18,228 nucleotides of DNA from JBKEDC01 sp047971925 (GCA_047971925.1 JBKEAC010000110.1:1-18228); one strand, 5' to 3'. Positions 1 to 9,120 are shown, counted from the first letter of the stretch. The notes: a model not told the origin generated them from the letters alone. A program made the numbers and translations.

Positions 1-1
1 A

Positions 2-790
2 GAAACGGATATAGCACAAGTGGCTATTCCGTCTATAGATAGAGACCTTTATTTTAAGAATTTGGAAGAAGGCGATTACTTGATTTTTGAAAGTCGGAAA
101 GTTTCTCTTTTGCCGATATTTAACGAGAGAAATATTAGGAAAATAGTTTCAGAACAAGACAAAGGAAGCTTGAAGCTTTCGAAAGCCCGTCATAAAAGTT
201 TTATTCGCCACCACTACTTCGAAGGACAGTATGACTTTATGAAGCGATTGCCTTATCAATCGCTCGGAAAGTTTTATGGCAAATTAAACGGAAATGAAGT
301 GAATGTGGAAGAAACAAAACATAGTTTGGCTTATGCCATATCGTGCAGCGAAGGTGGTTGGAACAAGGATATTTTAGCAAATTACTTGCTTCTATCTTCT
401 ACGCAAATCAAAGACCCTTTCAGTAGTAGTTATCGCCGTTTTGCCCTTTCAGATTTTGAGCTTCTTGCCAATAAAAATGAAAAGCTGGTACAGTTTATTG
501 AACATGAGAATGATAGTTTGATTTTTCGTCATAAAGAAAATAAATATATTCAGTTGACAGTTTCACTTGATCTTTATGAAATGCTGGATTACATTGAAAG
601 AGGTTTTAATCCGTCGATCAATGACCTGAGAGGGCGATTCATTGAATTGCAAGTGTTTAAAAACCTCTTGCAAAGCAAAGTGCATACCGAACTATTGGTT
701 ACCAGAAATAACCGAAAGTTCTACTCAATCAAACTGAACGCAGAGACTAAGAAAATTCACATTGAACCATTAAATAAGGATAGCTTATGA
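2..790 (+). CDS. C-terminal part of an unidentified defence-operon protein (5' end outside the window)
   Basis: The frame is open from base 2 with no stop, so the gene very probably starts upstream. The GTG at 20 has no special support as a start. About 262 residues are visible. I see no P-loop, nuclease or kinase motif and no membrane segment or signal peptide. Recognisable blocks are LLPIFNERNIRKI near the start, RHHYFEGQYDFM, then a C-terminal region that is helical in character, with SLDLYEMLDYIERGFNPS and NDLRGRFIELQVFKNLL. It overlaps the next gene by four bases (ATGA at 787-790), which implies translational coupling. By position it would correspond to the DptF-like ATPase of a DptFGH cassette, or to the component before MAD7 in a methylation-associated defence system. 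The ATPase domain expected for DptF would lie upstream of the window. That it is a gene is near certain; the family is inferred from context only. Confidence 0.7.
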   Translation, partial: ETDIAQVAIPSIDRDLYFKNLEEGDYLIFESRKVSLLPIFNERNIRKIVSEQDKGSLKLSKARHKSFIRHHYFEGQYDFMKRLPYQSLGKFYGKLNGNEVNVEETKHSLAYAISCSEGGWNKDILANYLLLSSTQIKDPFSSSYRRFALSDFELLANKNEKLVQFIEHENDSLIFRHKENKYIQLTVSLDLYEMLDYIERGFNPSINDLRGRFIELQVFKNLLQSKVHTELLVTRNNRKFYSIKLNAETKKIHIEPLNKDSL

Positions 791-2331
791 TTCCAAAGCT
801 AACAAAATATGATCCGATTTTCCGTAATGAACTAATTTTCGCCGGTGATGCGAAAAACATTACATTGGATACCACTCTAATCAACTTGTTTATGCTTATG
901 CGAAACAATGGCTCGCGTATTAAATTGAAACTACGCAACCGCATACACACTGTTGATAGCTTAAAAGGTTACTTAGAAGCACTTGAAAAGCAAGGTTATA
1001 TTGATGGGTATAGTGGAAATGAAGAAGCTTGTGAAGACTGGCTGCGTAGCAACTTGGTTAATATGGTGAATCGAGGTAACTTACAAAAAGAGAATATATC
1101 CTCTTTGCGCCCTATGCATTTGGAGAGTTATCGCATTCGAAATGTGAAATTTGCTCGTGACTATAATTCTTCCGATCAAGTTTACCTGATGCTCTCCAAG
1201 CAGCCCCATGTTTTGCAAGGTCTTAAAGATTATTTGTCTGTTGGTTGGGATAATAGTAGTAAGACTATTGTAAGCAACTCTCAATTGGACGTGGATACCG
1301 TTGGCATTCTGCATTTAATGAGAAATATTGAAGTTGAAATGATGCCTTCAAGCAGTATCAATAAGATAAGACCTATATTAGAAGATCAAGCGGATTTATT
1401 CTGTAATGATATTAAGCGGTTGTTAGTTTACAAGGAAATCATTCCTCGTAATATTTTTATAGAATACTTGCAAACCTTAATTGGCTTTCACTTATCTCTT
1501 TATTTTCAGAAACTTATAACATTTTTGCCTCGAATGGTTAAGGGCGGTAAGAAAGAAATAGAGGATGACTGGAGTCTTGTTGTAGATGTAACTGATAATT
1601 TAGATAGTCGCATTTCGGCAATCGCATGTGCTGATATGCAAACTACCTTAAACAGCCAATTTGATTATTTCAAGGCTACTATGCAAGTAAATGCGGTGAT
1701 GACTTTGCCGAAGTTTTCTATGAAAAAACCGGATGATATAACTGAGATTTTTTCTGTATTGGCAAATCAAGACGATCGATTTGACGCAGTCTTTGAAGCA
1801 AAATTCGGCGAAATAGTAGGACGTTTCTCAGAACAGGAAGACAAAGAACAACTGAACGATTTCGTACAGTACGAGGATTCTTTTTTTGATAAATATGTTT
1901 TGTGTATGACAAAAGTACGCGGTGCATACCAGTTGAAATACACACCACAGTTTTTGGACAAAATATCAATGAAGAATACCGAAACAGCATTTATAGCAGA
2001 TGGCAGGAGCAAAAAACACCCGCGAAGAGCTGTGTTGGGTTCAAGACTGGTAGAAACTCTCGTTCAGTTATTAGTCTTAGAAATTGAGGATAATAAATTT
2101 GTGTCAAAGCCATTGTCTATTGATGAATTAATAGATAAGTTGAGAGATCGTTATGGAATAATTATAAACGGATTGGACGAAGCTCGTTTTGCAAATACAG
2201 ATGTGCAAACGCATTTGGCTTTTAAGGAAAATGTAGAAGCTTTCAAGAATAAATTGCGACAAATAGGCTTCTACACCGACCTTAGTGATGCTAACATATT
2301 ACAAAAAATTCGTCCACGTTACAAAATTTGA
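787..2331 (+). CDS. Defence-operon protein of unknown function (DptG/MAD7-like by position and size)
   Basis: A 514-residue soluble protein with no signal peptide, no membrane segment and no obvious catalytic motif. The ATG at 787 overlaps the previous stop and gives a natural N-terminus (MIPKLTKYDPIFRNEL). The last third contains a block I consider family-diagnostic, GAYQLKYTPQFLDKISMKN, followed by a basic patch (RSKKHPRRAVLGSRLVE) and a helical region ending in IRPRYKI. The basic stretch could contact nucleic acid, but that is inference. It sits 6 nt before the giant ATPase gene, and a middle-sized protein of this kind always seems to accompany such an ATPase (DptG with DptH, MAD7 with MAD8). 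I read it as a subunit or adaptor of the same complex. The exact family cannot be fixed by eye. Confidence 0.75.
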   Translation: MIPKLTKYDPIFRNELIFAGDAKNITLDTTLINLFMLMRNNGSRIKLKLRNRIHTVDSLKGYLEALEKQGYIDGYSGNEEACEDWLRSNLVNMVNRGNLQKENISSLRPMHLESYRIRNVKFARDYNSSDQVYLMLSKQPHVLQGLKDYLSVGWDNSSKTIVSNSQLDVDTVGILHLMRNIEVEMMPSSSINKIRPILEDQADLFCNDIKRLLVYKEIIPRNIFIEYLQTLIGFHLSLYFQKLITFLPRMVKGGKKEIEDDWSLVVDVTDNLDSRISAIACADMQTTLNSQFDYFKATMQVNAVMTLPKFSMKKPDDITEIFSVLANQDDRFDAVFEAKFGEIVGRFSEQEDKEQLNDFVQYEDSFFDKYVLCMTKVRGAYQLKYTPQFLDKISMKNTETAFIADGRSKKHPRRAVLGSRLVETLVQLLVLEIEDNKFVSKPLSIDELIDKLRDRYGIIINGLDEARFANTDVQTHLAFKENVEAFKNKLRQIGFYTDLSDANILQKIRPRYKI

Positions 2332-2337
2332 TATGCT

Positions 2338-5300
2338 ATGAATCTTTCTGAATTATACTACAATAAATTTTTAGCTCTATTTGTGCAGGAGTATAAATAT
2401 GAGCTAACGCAGGATACACCTGGATACTGTATGAAAGTGACTGGTTTGTCTCTTGACAAGTTGGAGCAATTATTTCCTCTGATAAAGGAGCTTAATCCGT
2501 CATTGGAGCTATATATACTTTCCGAGAATCAATCCGGAGATAGATATATAACGCCTACCAAGCTGATTGAGTTAAGAAATGATTTGAATATAACGCTATT
2601 AGTCCTTATTCCTGTAAATAGCCGTACAAGTGCGGAGGATTCTTATGGAGATGCAACCTTTAAGGACTTGTCAATACTGCCGATTGATGGTCGTCTCCTT
2701 GATAGTATTTCTTCCGAAATCCCGGATCAGTTTAAACCAACAATAGATGAGTTATTTGCCTATCTAAAAGATAAAATAAATTTAGCTACTGCCATACAGT
2801 ATCTTCTATATCAGGAACTAAATAGATATACAAAAGAATCGATAGGTAATGGTATTTACCTATTCGGTCTGATTCCTGATAGAGATTTGACCAAAAATAT
2901 AGAGGTGATTCGAAAAAGACTTTCTTTTAATGTAATCTGTAGCGAGTCTCTGTTCGATTTCTCCATATCAGTATCAGAACGTATTCTAAAGTTACCATTA
3001 CCACCAGATACGCTTCAAAAAAAAATCGCAAGTTTTCTCCAAATTGAAACTGGGAGAAAAACAAGGCATGAGCTTAGTTATAATATTCTGGAGAAATATC
3101 CAGAACTAAACTTTGCCGATTGGCAAATCCCTCTTGATCCAAGTAGCAATAGCTTAACTGTCAATGCGGAAATTCTACCAAATAAGGATATGGTGGAGAA
3201 TAAAGAGGATGGCGGTTTCTCTTTATCTATACAAAGCGGAAAAAAGGTGAAATTGAAATTAAGAATATTTACCGACCCTATTCCCCGAGAATCGAAAGAC
3301 TTGAAAAATTTCAGAATTATCCTCATGAATGTGGATGGGATGTATTCTATTGGAGAGGTTAAAAAGATAAAAGTAACAGATGGGACAAAATCCTACCGTG
3401 ATGTTTCTTTTGAAATAGCTGATGGGCAATATGAAGATGGATCTTATTTCTTCCATGTGATTGCTGAGGATGAACACGGAACAATCTTGAATCAAGATGA
3501 TCCGTTTCGACAAGAATCCGTGCAGGAACAATGGGAAATAGCGAAAAAAAATGATGACGGATTAACTAAAAGTCAATTTCAGATGGAACACCGTGTGTTA
3601 TTGACAAGCGACACGGAGTCATTCTACCTGAGATTAACAGATGAAGAACCCGAATTAGTGGAAACACGGAAAGCAAAAATAGATAATCGATTGGAAGCCT
3701 ATTTTCACTATCGCATTGAAAAGATAAGGAATAATAAAGATTTAGATAATCCGGAGCCGAGAAGAGCAGAATGGATTGAAGGAAATCTACTTTCCAGTAT
3801 ATTTCATATACAATATAACACTTCGCATAACTATCAAATTATTTTATCAAAAAAACTGGTTGATATAGAACGCAGTCTTTTACTACACAATGACTCTGCC
3901 GGATATTTATCAGTGCAATTAAGTGCAAATCCGACCGACCACCAATTACAATCCTGCCAATTCACTTCTGCGGATGATAAGTTAGTTTTCAGTCAGCCTC
4001 TGAAAGAAAAAAGGATTGAATTGTTTAAAGCGATTCAGGAGAGTGCTCCTGAATCAACGGGTGTTATAGAAACTTTTGATGTTTTCAATCACATTCATTT
4101 AGTAAAAAATTATCTGTATGAATATGAGAAATGGTTTGCTGAGATGATAAAGAACAGCAACGATTCGCAGATAAAAAACGTCTTACAGCAATTGGATGTT
4201 GTGTCTCTTTCTGTAGAAATGCCTGACACTAGTTACAGTTCATTAAAATTGATAACTCCGTTGCACCCACTCCGTTTAGCATGGTCAGTCAATCTATTCG
4301 ATTTGTTTCAAAACTGGGAAAAACAGTCTTATGAAGTAATCGGTTATCAAAAAACTTGGTGGAAAAACTTGGAGAATCTTTTTTATGGTGATCTTGTACC
4401 TGAAGTTGCTCCTTTGGTTTTGGTTGACTCTCAGAAAACAAACTATTACCAATATATTGGAGAACTAACCTATGGTTGGGGTATTTATGCAGATCCGTCC
4501 AATCACACAAATGATGCATTTGTAAATATCCACAGACAGATAAAGTCATATTTGGCTTCGATTCTAAATATTGCTAAAGAAAAACGCATTGATAGCGATA
4601 TAAGTCTGTCGCTAGTTCTTCGTCACTTGAAAAATTATATTGTACAGCACCCATACACTGATAAGTTGGTAATCAATATCTTTAATCCTGGTGATGCGGC
4701 TGTTTTTGCACGAGCAATGATCGAATTAGAGCAGTCCGGATGTGATTTGCAATATGAAATGCGCTTATTTACAGAAGATAAACTGATTTTGCCGGGTGAT
4801 GCTTTAAGAGATTTGATTAATCCTGAAAACCAAATATCAGAAAATGCAGAGTCATTTTCTCAAGCAGCAGAGAATCGTTTATTTCCCAAATTAAGATTTT
4901 CTGTCAATGAAATTACTGACTTTTTGAATAACAGTTCAAGCTATCAAGCGCATATCACATTTTTAGTGAATCCTTTTTCTTCCGAAACAGATTTGATAAG
5001 ACCTGGGAAAGAAGAGCAATCGTTTTATCTTAATGGAACAATCACCAATCCGGTAATTGAGATAACTGAAAAAGAAAACGAATTCACATGGAGTCGATAT
5101 ATATCTGACGCATGTCTGAAAATGCCGGTAAATCCAGGGGCAAACATTATTGTTGATTTGTTTGCCCTATTCCAAACCTGCATTTCAGAGTCGCTATCAG
5201 CAAATCGAGAGAACTCTATTCCTGCGATGAAATTATCGTTAGGGAAAAACGATCAGGCATTATTGTCAATCGTTCATGATATTTCCGATTGGGTTATTAC

Positions 5301-7665
5301 GTTTGATAAACATATGGGGCCGGAATTTTACGATTTGCCGTGTCTTAACAAAGAGGATGTTCCATATTTATTGGATTATGTGCCAAGCAACGATACAACA
5401 GGAGTCTTTTCTTATCTTACAACAAGACCTACTTCTGAAATAGAAGGATTTATGTCTCCTTTGTTTGACGCATTTAATATTGATATTTCCGACAAAAACC
5501 GATTTGCTAATTTGTTGGAAGACCTGCGATCTGTTGGCAGCTCATTAATAATGCAAGTAAACAGTTCAAGAAATAAAGCGTTTGAAATCGTGGGAATTAC
5601 CTTGACAAAAAGGATGCTACAAAAGAAAGGTCTACTAGAAGATGCCTTTCTCATTCCTATAGACTTGCATAAAAATTTGTTTGATGTTCTAAAAGATAGT
5701 AGTCAAGAGCGAGCAGATAATTTGTTAGTCGATATTCTCCCCTCAAAAAGAGAGATTGTTATTACTGTAATTGAAATAAAATGTAGAAAAAGTCTCGGGC
5801 AACAGGAGAAAGAAAATTTACAAGACAAAATGAATCGCCAAATCCTTAATACGATTGAAGCTTTAAAACTACATTTCGACAACCAAGGTGATCGTCTTGA
5901 TAGTGAGTTGAAAACAATGGAATTGAAGTCAATCTTGCTGTTCTACTTGCAACGGGCTAAAAGATATGGAAGTATCTCTCAGGAATCCTATGACTCCTAC
6001 ATAAAGTTCATTTCAGAACTTAATGCTGGATACAATCTCCGCTTTAAGAGCCTCGGTATCGTATTCGACTTTTCAGCTCCACTCAGAATGAAGAAAGAGT
6101 ATTTGGATGATACGACTTTCTACTTTATGGGAAGCAAAGTTATTAATGAGATACTGGATGATAAATCGGAATTAAATACTTACACTAAAGGCAAGATCGT
6201 TCAAGATGTCGATTTTATTGATTTCTTCGAAAAATCAGAGAGAACCTCAGGTAAATTGCTATTGAATAATGTGGAAGCAAAGCCGAAAGAGAGGAAAAAG
6301 GCTGACCAACAGACGCAACCGAAAATGTATCCGACTCCAGAGGAAGGCAATGAACTGACTCACTCCTCTTCAGTGAAAGAACCTATAGTTGAACAGATTC
6401 GAACAGAAGGCAGAAAAAACACAACTCAAGAGAATCAGATAGAAACAACATATATTGAACCGTCCTATGAAATCACGATTGGCAAGACTACGAATAGCCT
6501 TCAATACGGCATTTTAGGAAAAACAATCACTGGCGACCGCTCTATTGCAATTGATTTGAGTGAAACAAACACAATCAGTCTATTTGGTGTTCAAGGTGGT
6601 GGTAAAAGTTATACGATAGGAACTATATCGGAGATGGTGTTGAAGCAATTTCCCAATATCAATAAATTGCCAGCTCCACTTGCAGGGGTTATTTTCCATT
6701 ATAGTGAAAGTATGGATTACGCTCCGGAATTTACTTCCATGATTTACCCAAATGATGACAAGGCACAACTCAAGAAGTTGAAAGAAGTATATGGGGCAGA
6801 GCCGGATAATATCGAAGATATTGTATTGTTAGTTCCTAAAGACAAATTGGAAGAGCGCAAACAAGAATATCCTTCCATAGAAGTGCAGCCTATATCCTTC
6901 AATTCAACAGAGCTAAATGTTCAAGACTGGATGTTTTTATTGGGTGCGGTTGGAAATGACTCTACATATATTCGCCAATTAAAAGCAATTATGCGTAGTG
7001 TTCGGAATAATATTTCTCTTCAAACGATGAGGAGGGGTATTGCCAACTCTAACCTATTAACAAATTCTCAGAAATCGTTGGCAGAACAACGCTTAAATTT
7101 TGCTGCTGAGTACATTAACGATGATGAATTATTAAAAGGATACCTAAAGCCGGGACGGCTGATTATTGTAGATTTACGAGATGAACTTATCGCAAAAGAA
7201 GAAGCGTTAGGGTTGTTCGTTGTGATGCTTAATATCTTCTCTGGTGTGAAAGAAGTCGATGGAGAATCCTTTAATAAATTTATTGTTTTTGATGAAGCTC
7301 ATAAATATATGAACAATAGCGATTTGACAGATAGTATTGTGACGGCTATTCGTGAAATGAGACATAAAGGTGTCTCCTTGATGATTGCCAGTCAAGACCC
7401 AATGAGCCTGCCGAACGCTATTATTGAGCTAAGTAGTATTGTTCTACTTCACAAGTTTAATAGTCCTCAGTGGGTAAAACACGTTCAGAAATCTATTACA
7501 CAATTGTCTTCGCTATCTGCACCTGAAATGGCTGCTTTGTCACCCGGAGAAGCTTACTTATGGGCAACAAAATCGACAGACAAACAAGTAATGAACCGAC
7601 CTATTAAAATTTCAACACGTCCTCGTGTAACCAAACATGGCGGAGATACGATAAAAGCTATTTAA
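2338..7665 (+). CDS. Giant HerA/FtsK-type ATPase with candidate PD-(D/E)XK nuclease motif (DptH/MAD8-like)
   Basis: A 1775-residue protein. The C-terminal domain is a HerA/FtsK-superfamily P-loop motor: Walker A GVQGGGKS (about residues 1417-1424), Walker B FIVFDEAHKYM (D1652, E1653), then MRHKGVSLMIASQDP from about 1674. Ahead of it lies a HerA-type barrel entry (YGILGKTITGDRSIAIDL). That is joined to the rest by a polar low-complexity linker of roughly 80 residues (about 1310-1390). Around residues 1132-1148 the pattern VDILP...VIEIKCRK (D1132, E1146, K1148) fits the D-x(n)-ExK core of PD-(D/E)XK nucleases. Residues about 260-390 look beta-rich, and PLHPLRLAW occurs near residue 640. The length and architecture match DptH of phosphorothioation-dependent restriction and the ATP-binding subunit of methylation-associated defence systems. 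The N-terminal block (SGDRYITPTKLIELRN, AEDSYGDATF) fits the latter at least as well. It is probably the DNA-translocating and possibly cleaving engine of the system. Confidence 0.85.
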   Translation: MNLSELYYNKFLALFVQEYKYELTQDTPGYCMKVTGLSLDKLEQLFPLIKELNPSLELYILSENQSGDRYITPTKLIELRNDLNITLLVLIPVNSRTSAEDSYGDATFKDLSILPIDGRLLDSISSEIPDQFKPTIDELFAYLKDKINLATAIQYLLYQELNRYTKESIGNGIYLFGLIPDRDLTKNIEVIRKRLSFNVICSESLFDFSISVSERILKLPLPPDTLQKKIASFLQIETGRKTRHELSYNILEKYPELNFADWQIPLDPSSNSLTVNAEILPNKDMVENKEDGGFSLSIQSGKKVKLKLRIFTDPIPRESKDLKNFRIILMNVDGMYSIGEVKKIKVTDGTKSYRDVSFEIADGQYEDGSYFFHVIAEDEHGTILNQDDPFRQESVQEQWEIAKKNDDGLTKSQFQMEHRVLLTSDTESFYLRLTDEEPELVETRKAKIDNRLEAYFHYRIEKIRNNKDLDNPEPRRAEWIEGNLLSSIFHIQYNTSHNYQIILSKKLVDIERSLLLHNDSAGYLSVQLSANPTDHQLQSCQFTSADDKLVFSQPLKEKRIELFKAIQESAPESTGVIETFDVFNHIHLVKNYLYEYEKWFAEMIKNSNDSQIKNVLQQLDVVSLSVEMPDTSYSSLKLITPLHPLRLAWSVNLFDLFQNWEKQSYEVIGYQKTWWKNLENLFYGDLVPEVAPLVLVDSQKTNYYQYIGELTYGWGIYADPSNHTNDAFVNIHRQIKSYLASILNIAKEKRIDSDISLSLVLRHLKNYIVQHPYTDKLVINIFNPGDAAVFARAMIELEQSGCDLQYEMRLFTEDKLILPGDALRDLINPENQISENAESFSQAAENRLFPKLRFSVNEITDFLNNSSSYQAHITFLVNPFSSETDLIRPGKEEQSFYLNGTITNPVIEITEKENEFTWSRYISDACLKMPVNPGANIIVDLFALFQTCISESLSANRENSIPAMKLSLGKNDQALLSIVHDISDWVITFDKHMGPEFYDLPCLNKEDVPYLLDYVPSNDTTGVFSYLTTRPTSEIEGFMSPLFDAFNIDISDKNRFANLLEDLRSVGSSLIMQVNSSRNKAFEIVGITLTKRMLQKKGLLEDAFLIPIDLHKNLFDVLKDSSQERADNLLVDILPSKREIVITVIEIKCRKSLGQQEKENLQDKMNRQILNTIEALKLHFDNQGDRLDSELKTMELKSILLFYLQRAKRYGSISQESYDSYIKFISELNAGYNLRFKSLGIVFDFSAPLRMKKEYLDDTTFYFMGSKVINEILDDKSELNTYTKGKIVQDVDFIDFFEKSERTSGKLLLNNVEAKPKERKKADQQTQPKMYPTPEEGNELTHSSSVKEPIVEQIRTEGRKNTTQENQIETTYIEPSYEITIGKTTNSLQYGILGKTITGDRSIAIDLSETNTISLFGVQGGGKSYTIGTISEMVLKQFPNINKLPAPLAGVIFHYSESMDYAPEFTSMIYPNDDKAQLKKLKEVYGAEPDNIEDIVLLVPKDKLEERKQEYPSIEVQPISFNSTELNVQDWMFLLGAVGNDSTYIRQLKAIMRSVRNNISLQTMRRGIANSNLLTNSQKSLAEQRLNFAAEYINDDELLKGYLKPGRLIIVDLRDELIAKEEALGLFVVMLNIFSGVKEVDGESFNKFIVFDEAHKYMNNSDLTDSIVTAIREMRHKGVSLMIASQDPMSLPNAIIELSSIVLLHKFNSPQWVKHVQKSITQLSSLSAPEMAALSPGEAYLWATKSTDKQVMNRPIKISTRPRVTKHGGDTIKAI

Positions 7666-7668
7666 ACG

Positions 7669-8355
7669 ATGAATTCCATTTCCTATACTAATAAAGGACT
7701 ACGTTCTAAAAATGAAGACTGCTTGTTATCTGAGCAGTTAAGTCCTGATATATCTTTTCATATCATTGCAGATGGAATGGGAGGATATAATCATGGAGAA
7801 AAGGCAGCGAAGATTGTCGTTGATACATTATTTGACCAAATTAGTCAAATGGATTTTTCTGCCATAGTGGAAGAATCCATAATTGTTGCGTGTGAGAGAA
7901 CTAACCAAAAGTTGCAAGAAGAAGGAACAAAGCTATCTTCAAAAATAGGTTCAACCTTTGCTGCTGTTCTGATTCTGAAAGATAAAGCCTTTGCTTTTTG
8001 GATGGGGGATTCACGAGTCTACCAATACAATGAACACAATCAGTTGCTATTTCAAAGCGAAGATCATTCTTTAATAAATGAACTCCGTTTAAGTAGAAAA
8101 TTGACAACAAGTGAAATTCGGAAATATGATTCGATTGTAACTCGCTATTTAACAGGCGAAACTATGGAGAATCCTCCTCAAATAGAAATGCTGCAATACT
8201 CTCCAAAGGACAAACTAATTCTTTGTTCTGATGGATTGTATAAACAAATCAATCTCAATGCCATTGTAGAGATGACTCCGGAGGATTTGCTGTCATATTT
8301 GGCTTCTGTTGAAAGTAGAATGAATGATAACTATTCGATAATTATAATCAATTAG
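7669..8355 (+). CDS. PP2C-family serine/threonine protein phosphatase
   Basis: A 228-residue single-domain metal-dependent (Mn/Mg) phosphatase of the PPM/PP2C family, expected to remove phosphate from Ser/Thr. The whole motif series is present in order: KNED (E16, D17), ADGMGGYNHGE (D35), GSTFAAV, WMGDSRVY (D114), VTRYLTG, ILCSDGL (D188) and the C-terminal DN (D220, N221). It should therefore be active. The length is typical of stand-alone bacterial PP2C proteins. There is no signal peptide or membrane segment. It starts 3 nt after the giant ATPase stop and 6 nt before the next gene, so it belongs to the operon. Such a phosphatase normally opposes a Hanks-type kinase. No kinase is visible in the window, but one could lie upstream. 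A role in switching the defence complex between inactive and active states is inference. Confidence 0.93.
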   Translation: MNSISYTNKGLRSKNEDCLLSEQLSPDISFHIIADGMGGYNHGEKAAKIVVDTLFDQISQMDFSAIVEESIIVACERTNQKLQEEGTKLSSKIGSTFAAVLILKDKAFAFWMGDSRVYQYNEHNQLLFQSEDHSLINELRLSRKLTTSEIRKYDSIVTRYLTGETMENPPQIEMLQYSPKDKLILCSDGLYKQINLNAIVEMTPEDLLSYLASVESRMNDNYSIIIIN

Positions 8356-8361
8356 AAACAC

Positions 8362-8781
8362 ATGAGCTTAGACATATACATTTTCAAAAACGGCTTCGAC
8401 ATTCAGAAAAGCAGAGCAGATATATATGCCACTTATACGAAGTTGCAAGCTGTAAAGGAAGAATTGGAGCAACTCGAAGATGATTATGAAGATGCAAAGC
8501 TATCCAGCTTTAATATTACTCACAATTTGAGTAAAATGGCTAAAGCGGTTGGCGTAGAAGATGTTTTGTGGAATCCTGAAAATATTGGGATTACTACAGC
8601 TTCCCAGATGATTCCGTTTCTCGAAAAGGGGATTGAAGAGCTTACGGCTAATCCGAAGAAATATAAAGCACTCAATCCTCCTAATGGCTGGGGAGATTAT
8701 GATGTCTTTGTTAGTTTCTGTAAATCAGTTTTGCATAATTGTCGTGAATACCCCGATGCAACCGTAGAAGCTAACGGATAA
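8362..8781 (+). CDS. Small conserved hypothetical protein with NITHNL and NPPNGWGDY blocks
   Basis: A 139-residue soluble acidic protein, the last gene of the operon (6 nt after the phosphatase). It starts SLDIYIFKNG. A predicted coiled-coil stretch follows, rich in Glu and Leu (roughly residues 25-48). After that comes FNITHNLSKMAKAVGVED, then LWNPENIGIT and NPPNGWGDYDVF, ending in a Cys-containing helix (FCKSVLHNCREYPDA). The NITHNL...W.PE..GI...NGWG pattern reminds me of a small uncharacterised protein common in phage and bacterial genomes. In those I recall, the NITHNL block lies close to the N-terminus, so the coiled-coil segment here would be an insertion. No catalytic residues are evident. 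It may be a regulator or a phage-protein mimic serving as sensor or antitoxin; that is speculation. Confidence 0.75.
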   Translation: MSLDIYIFKNGFDIQKSRADIYATYTKLQAVKEELEQLEDDYEDAKLSSFNITHNLSKMAKAVGVEDVLWNPENIGITTASQMIPFLEKGIEELTANPKKYKALNPPNGWGDYDVFVSFCKSVLHNCREYPDATVEANG

Positions 8782-9120
8782 GCAAAAACAATCACAAACG
8801 ACAATGTTACCGATGATTTGCATACACGATATCAGTATCGTATTTGTACCATGAAAGCGTAACTGCCTGATATTTACATGCGCTCAATTTCGAAGAAGTG
8901 AAGTAAAAGGCGATTAGAAATAAGAAAATCCCTGTAAACAAATTGTTTGCAGGGATTTTTGTTTTTAAATGACTGCAGAATCCGTCTTTCAACTTGCAAA
9001 CACATCTTTATCTTCCTTAACCACCAATGCTTAAAAAAAGATTTTTTCTCTGTTTATGCTGTTTTCAAAACAAATACTCTGAAGAAATCTTATTTAAAAC
9101 TCCGTTTAATCTAATACAAT
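8782..9120. other. Intergenic junction between the defence operon and tex
   Basis: 339 bases without a convincing gene between two convergent units. Besides the terminator described separately, it holds a short perfect inverted repeat, ACGATA-TCAG-TATCGT (8826-8841). It also has a short reading-frame fragment reading AQFRRSEVKGD before a stop near 8913, which could be the last trace of a lost gene. A+T content is high up to the tex stop codon. No tRNA, integrase or clear direct-repeat attachment site is visible. Confidence 0.5.
8925..8959. terminator. Strong, probably bidirectional intrinsic terminator
   Basis: The arms AAAATCCCTGTAAACA and TGTTTGCAGGGATTTT pair over 16 positions (one G-T wobble) around a 3-nt AAT loop and run straight into a T-rich tract ending near 8966. 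The A-run on the left arm gives a T-run on the other strand, so it can end both the + strand operon (stop at 8781) and the - strand tex transcript (stop at 9121). Confidence 0.85.

Noticed and set aside
2..8781. Firm naming of the genes as dptF, dptG and dptH
   Set aside because: Gene order and sizes fit, but the N-terminal motifs of the giant ATPase do not look like the DptH I remember and may fit MAD8 better. Without a profile search the symbols would be guesses.
8826..8841. Recombinase attachment site
   Set aside because: It is a 6-bp inverted repeat only, with no integrase gene and no second copy in the window.
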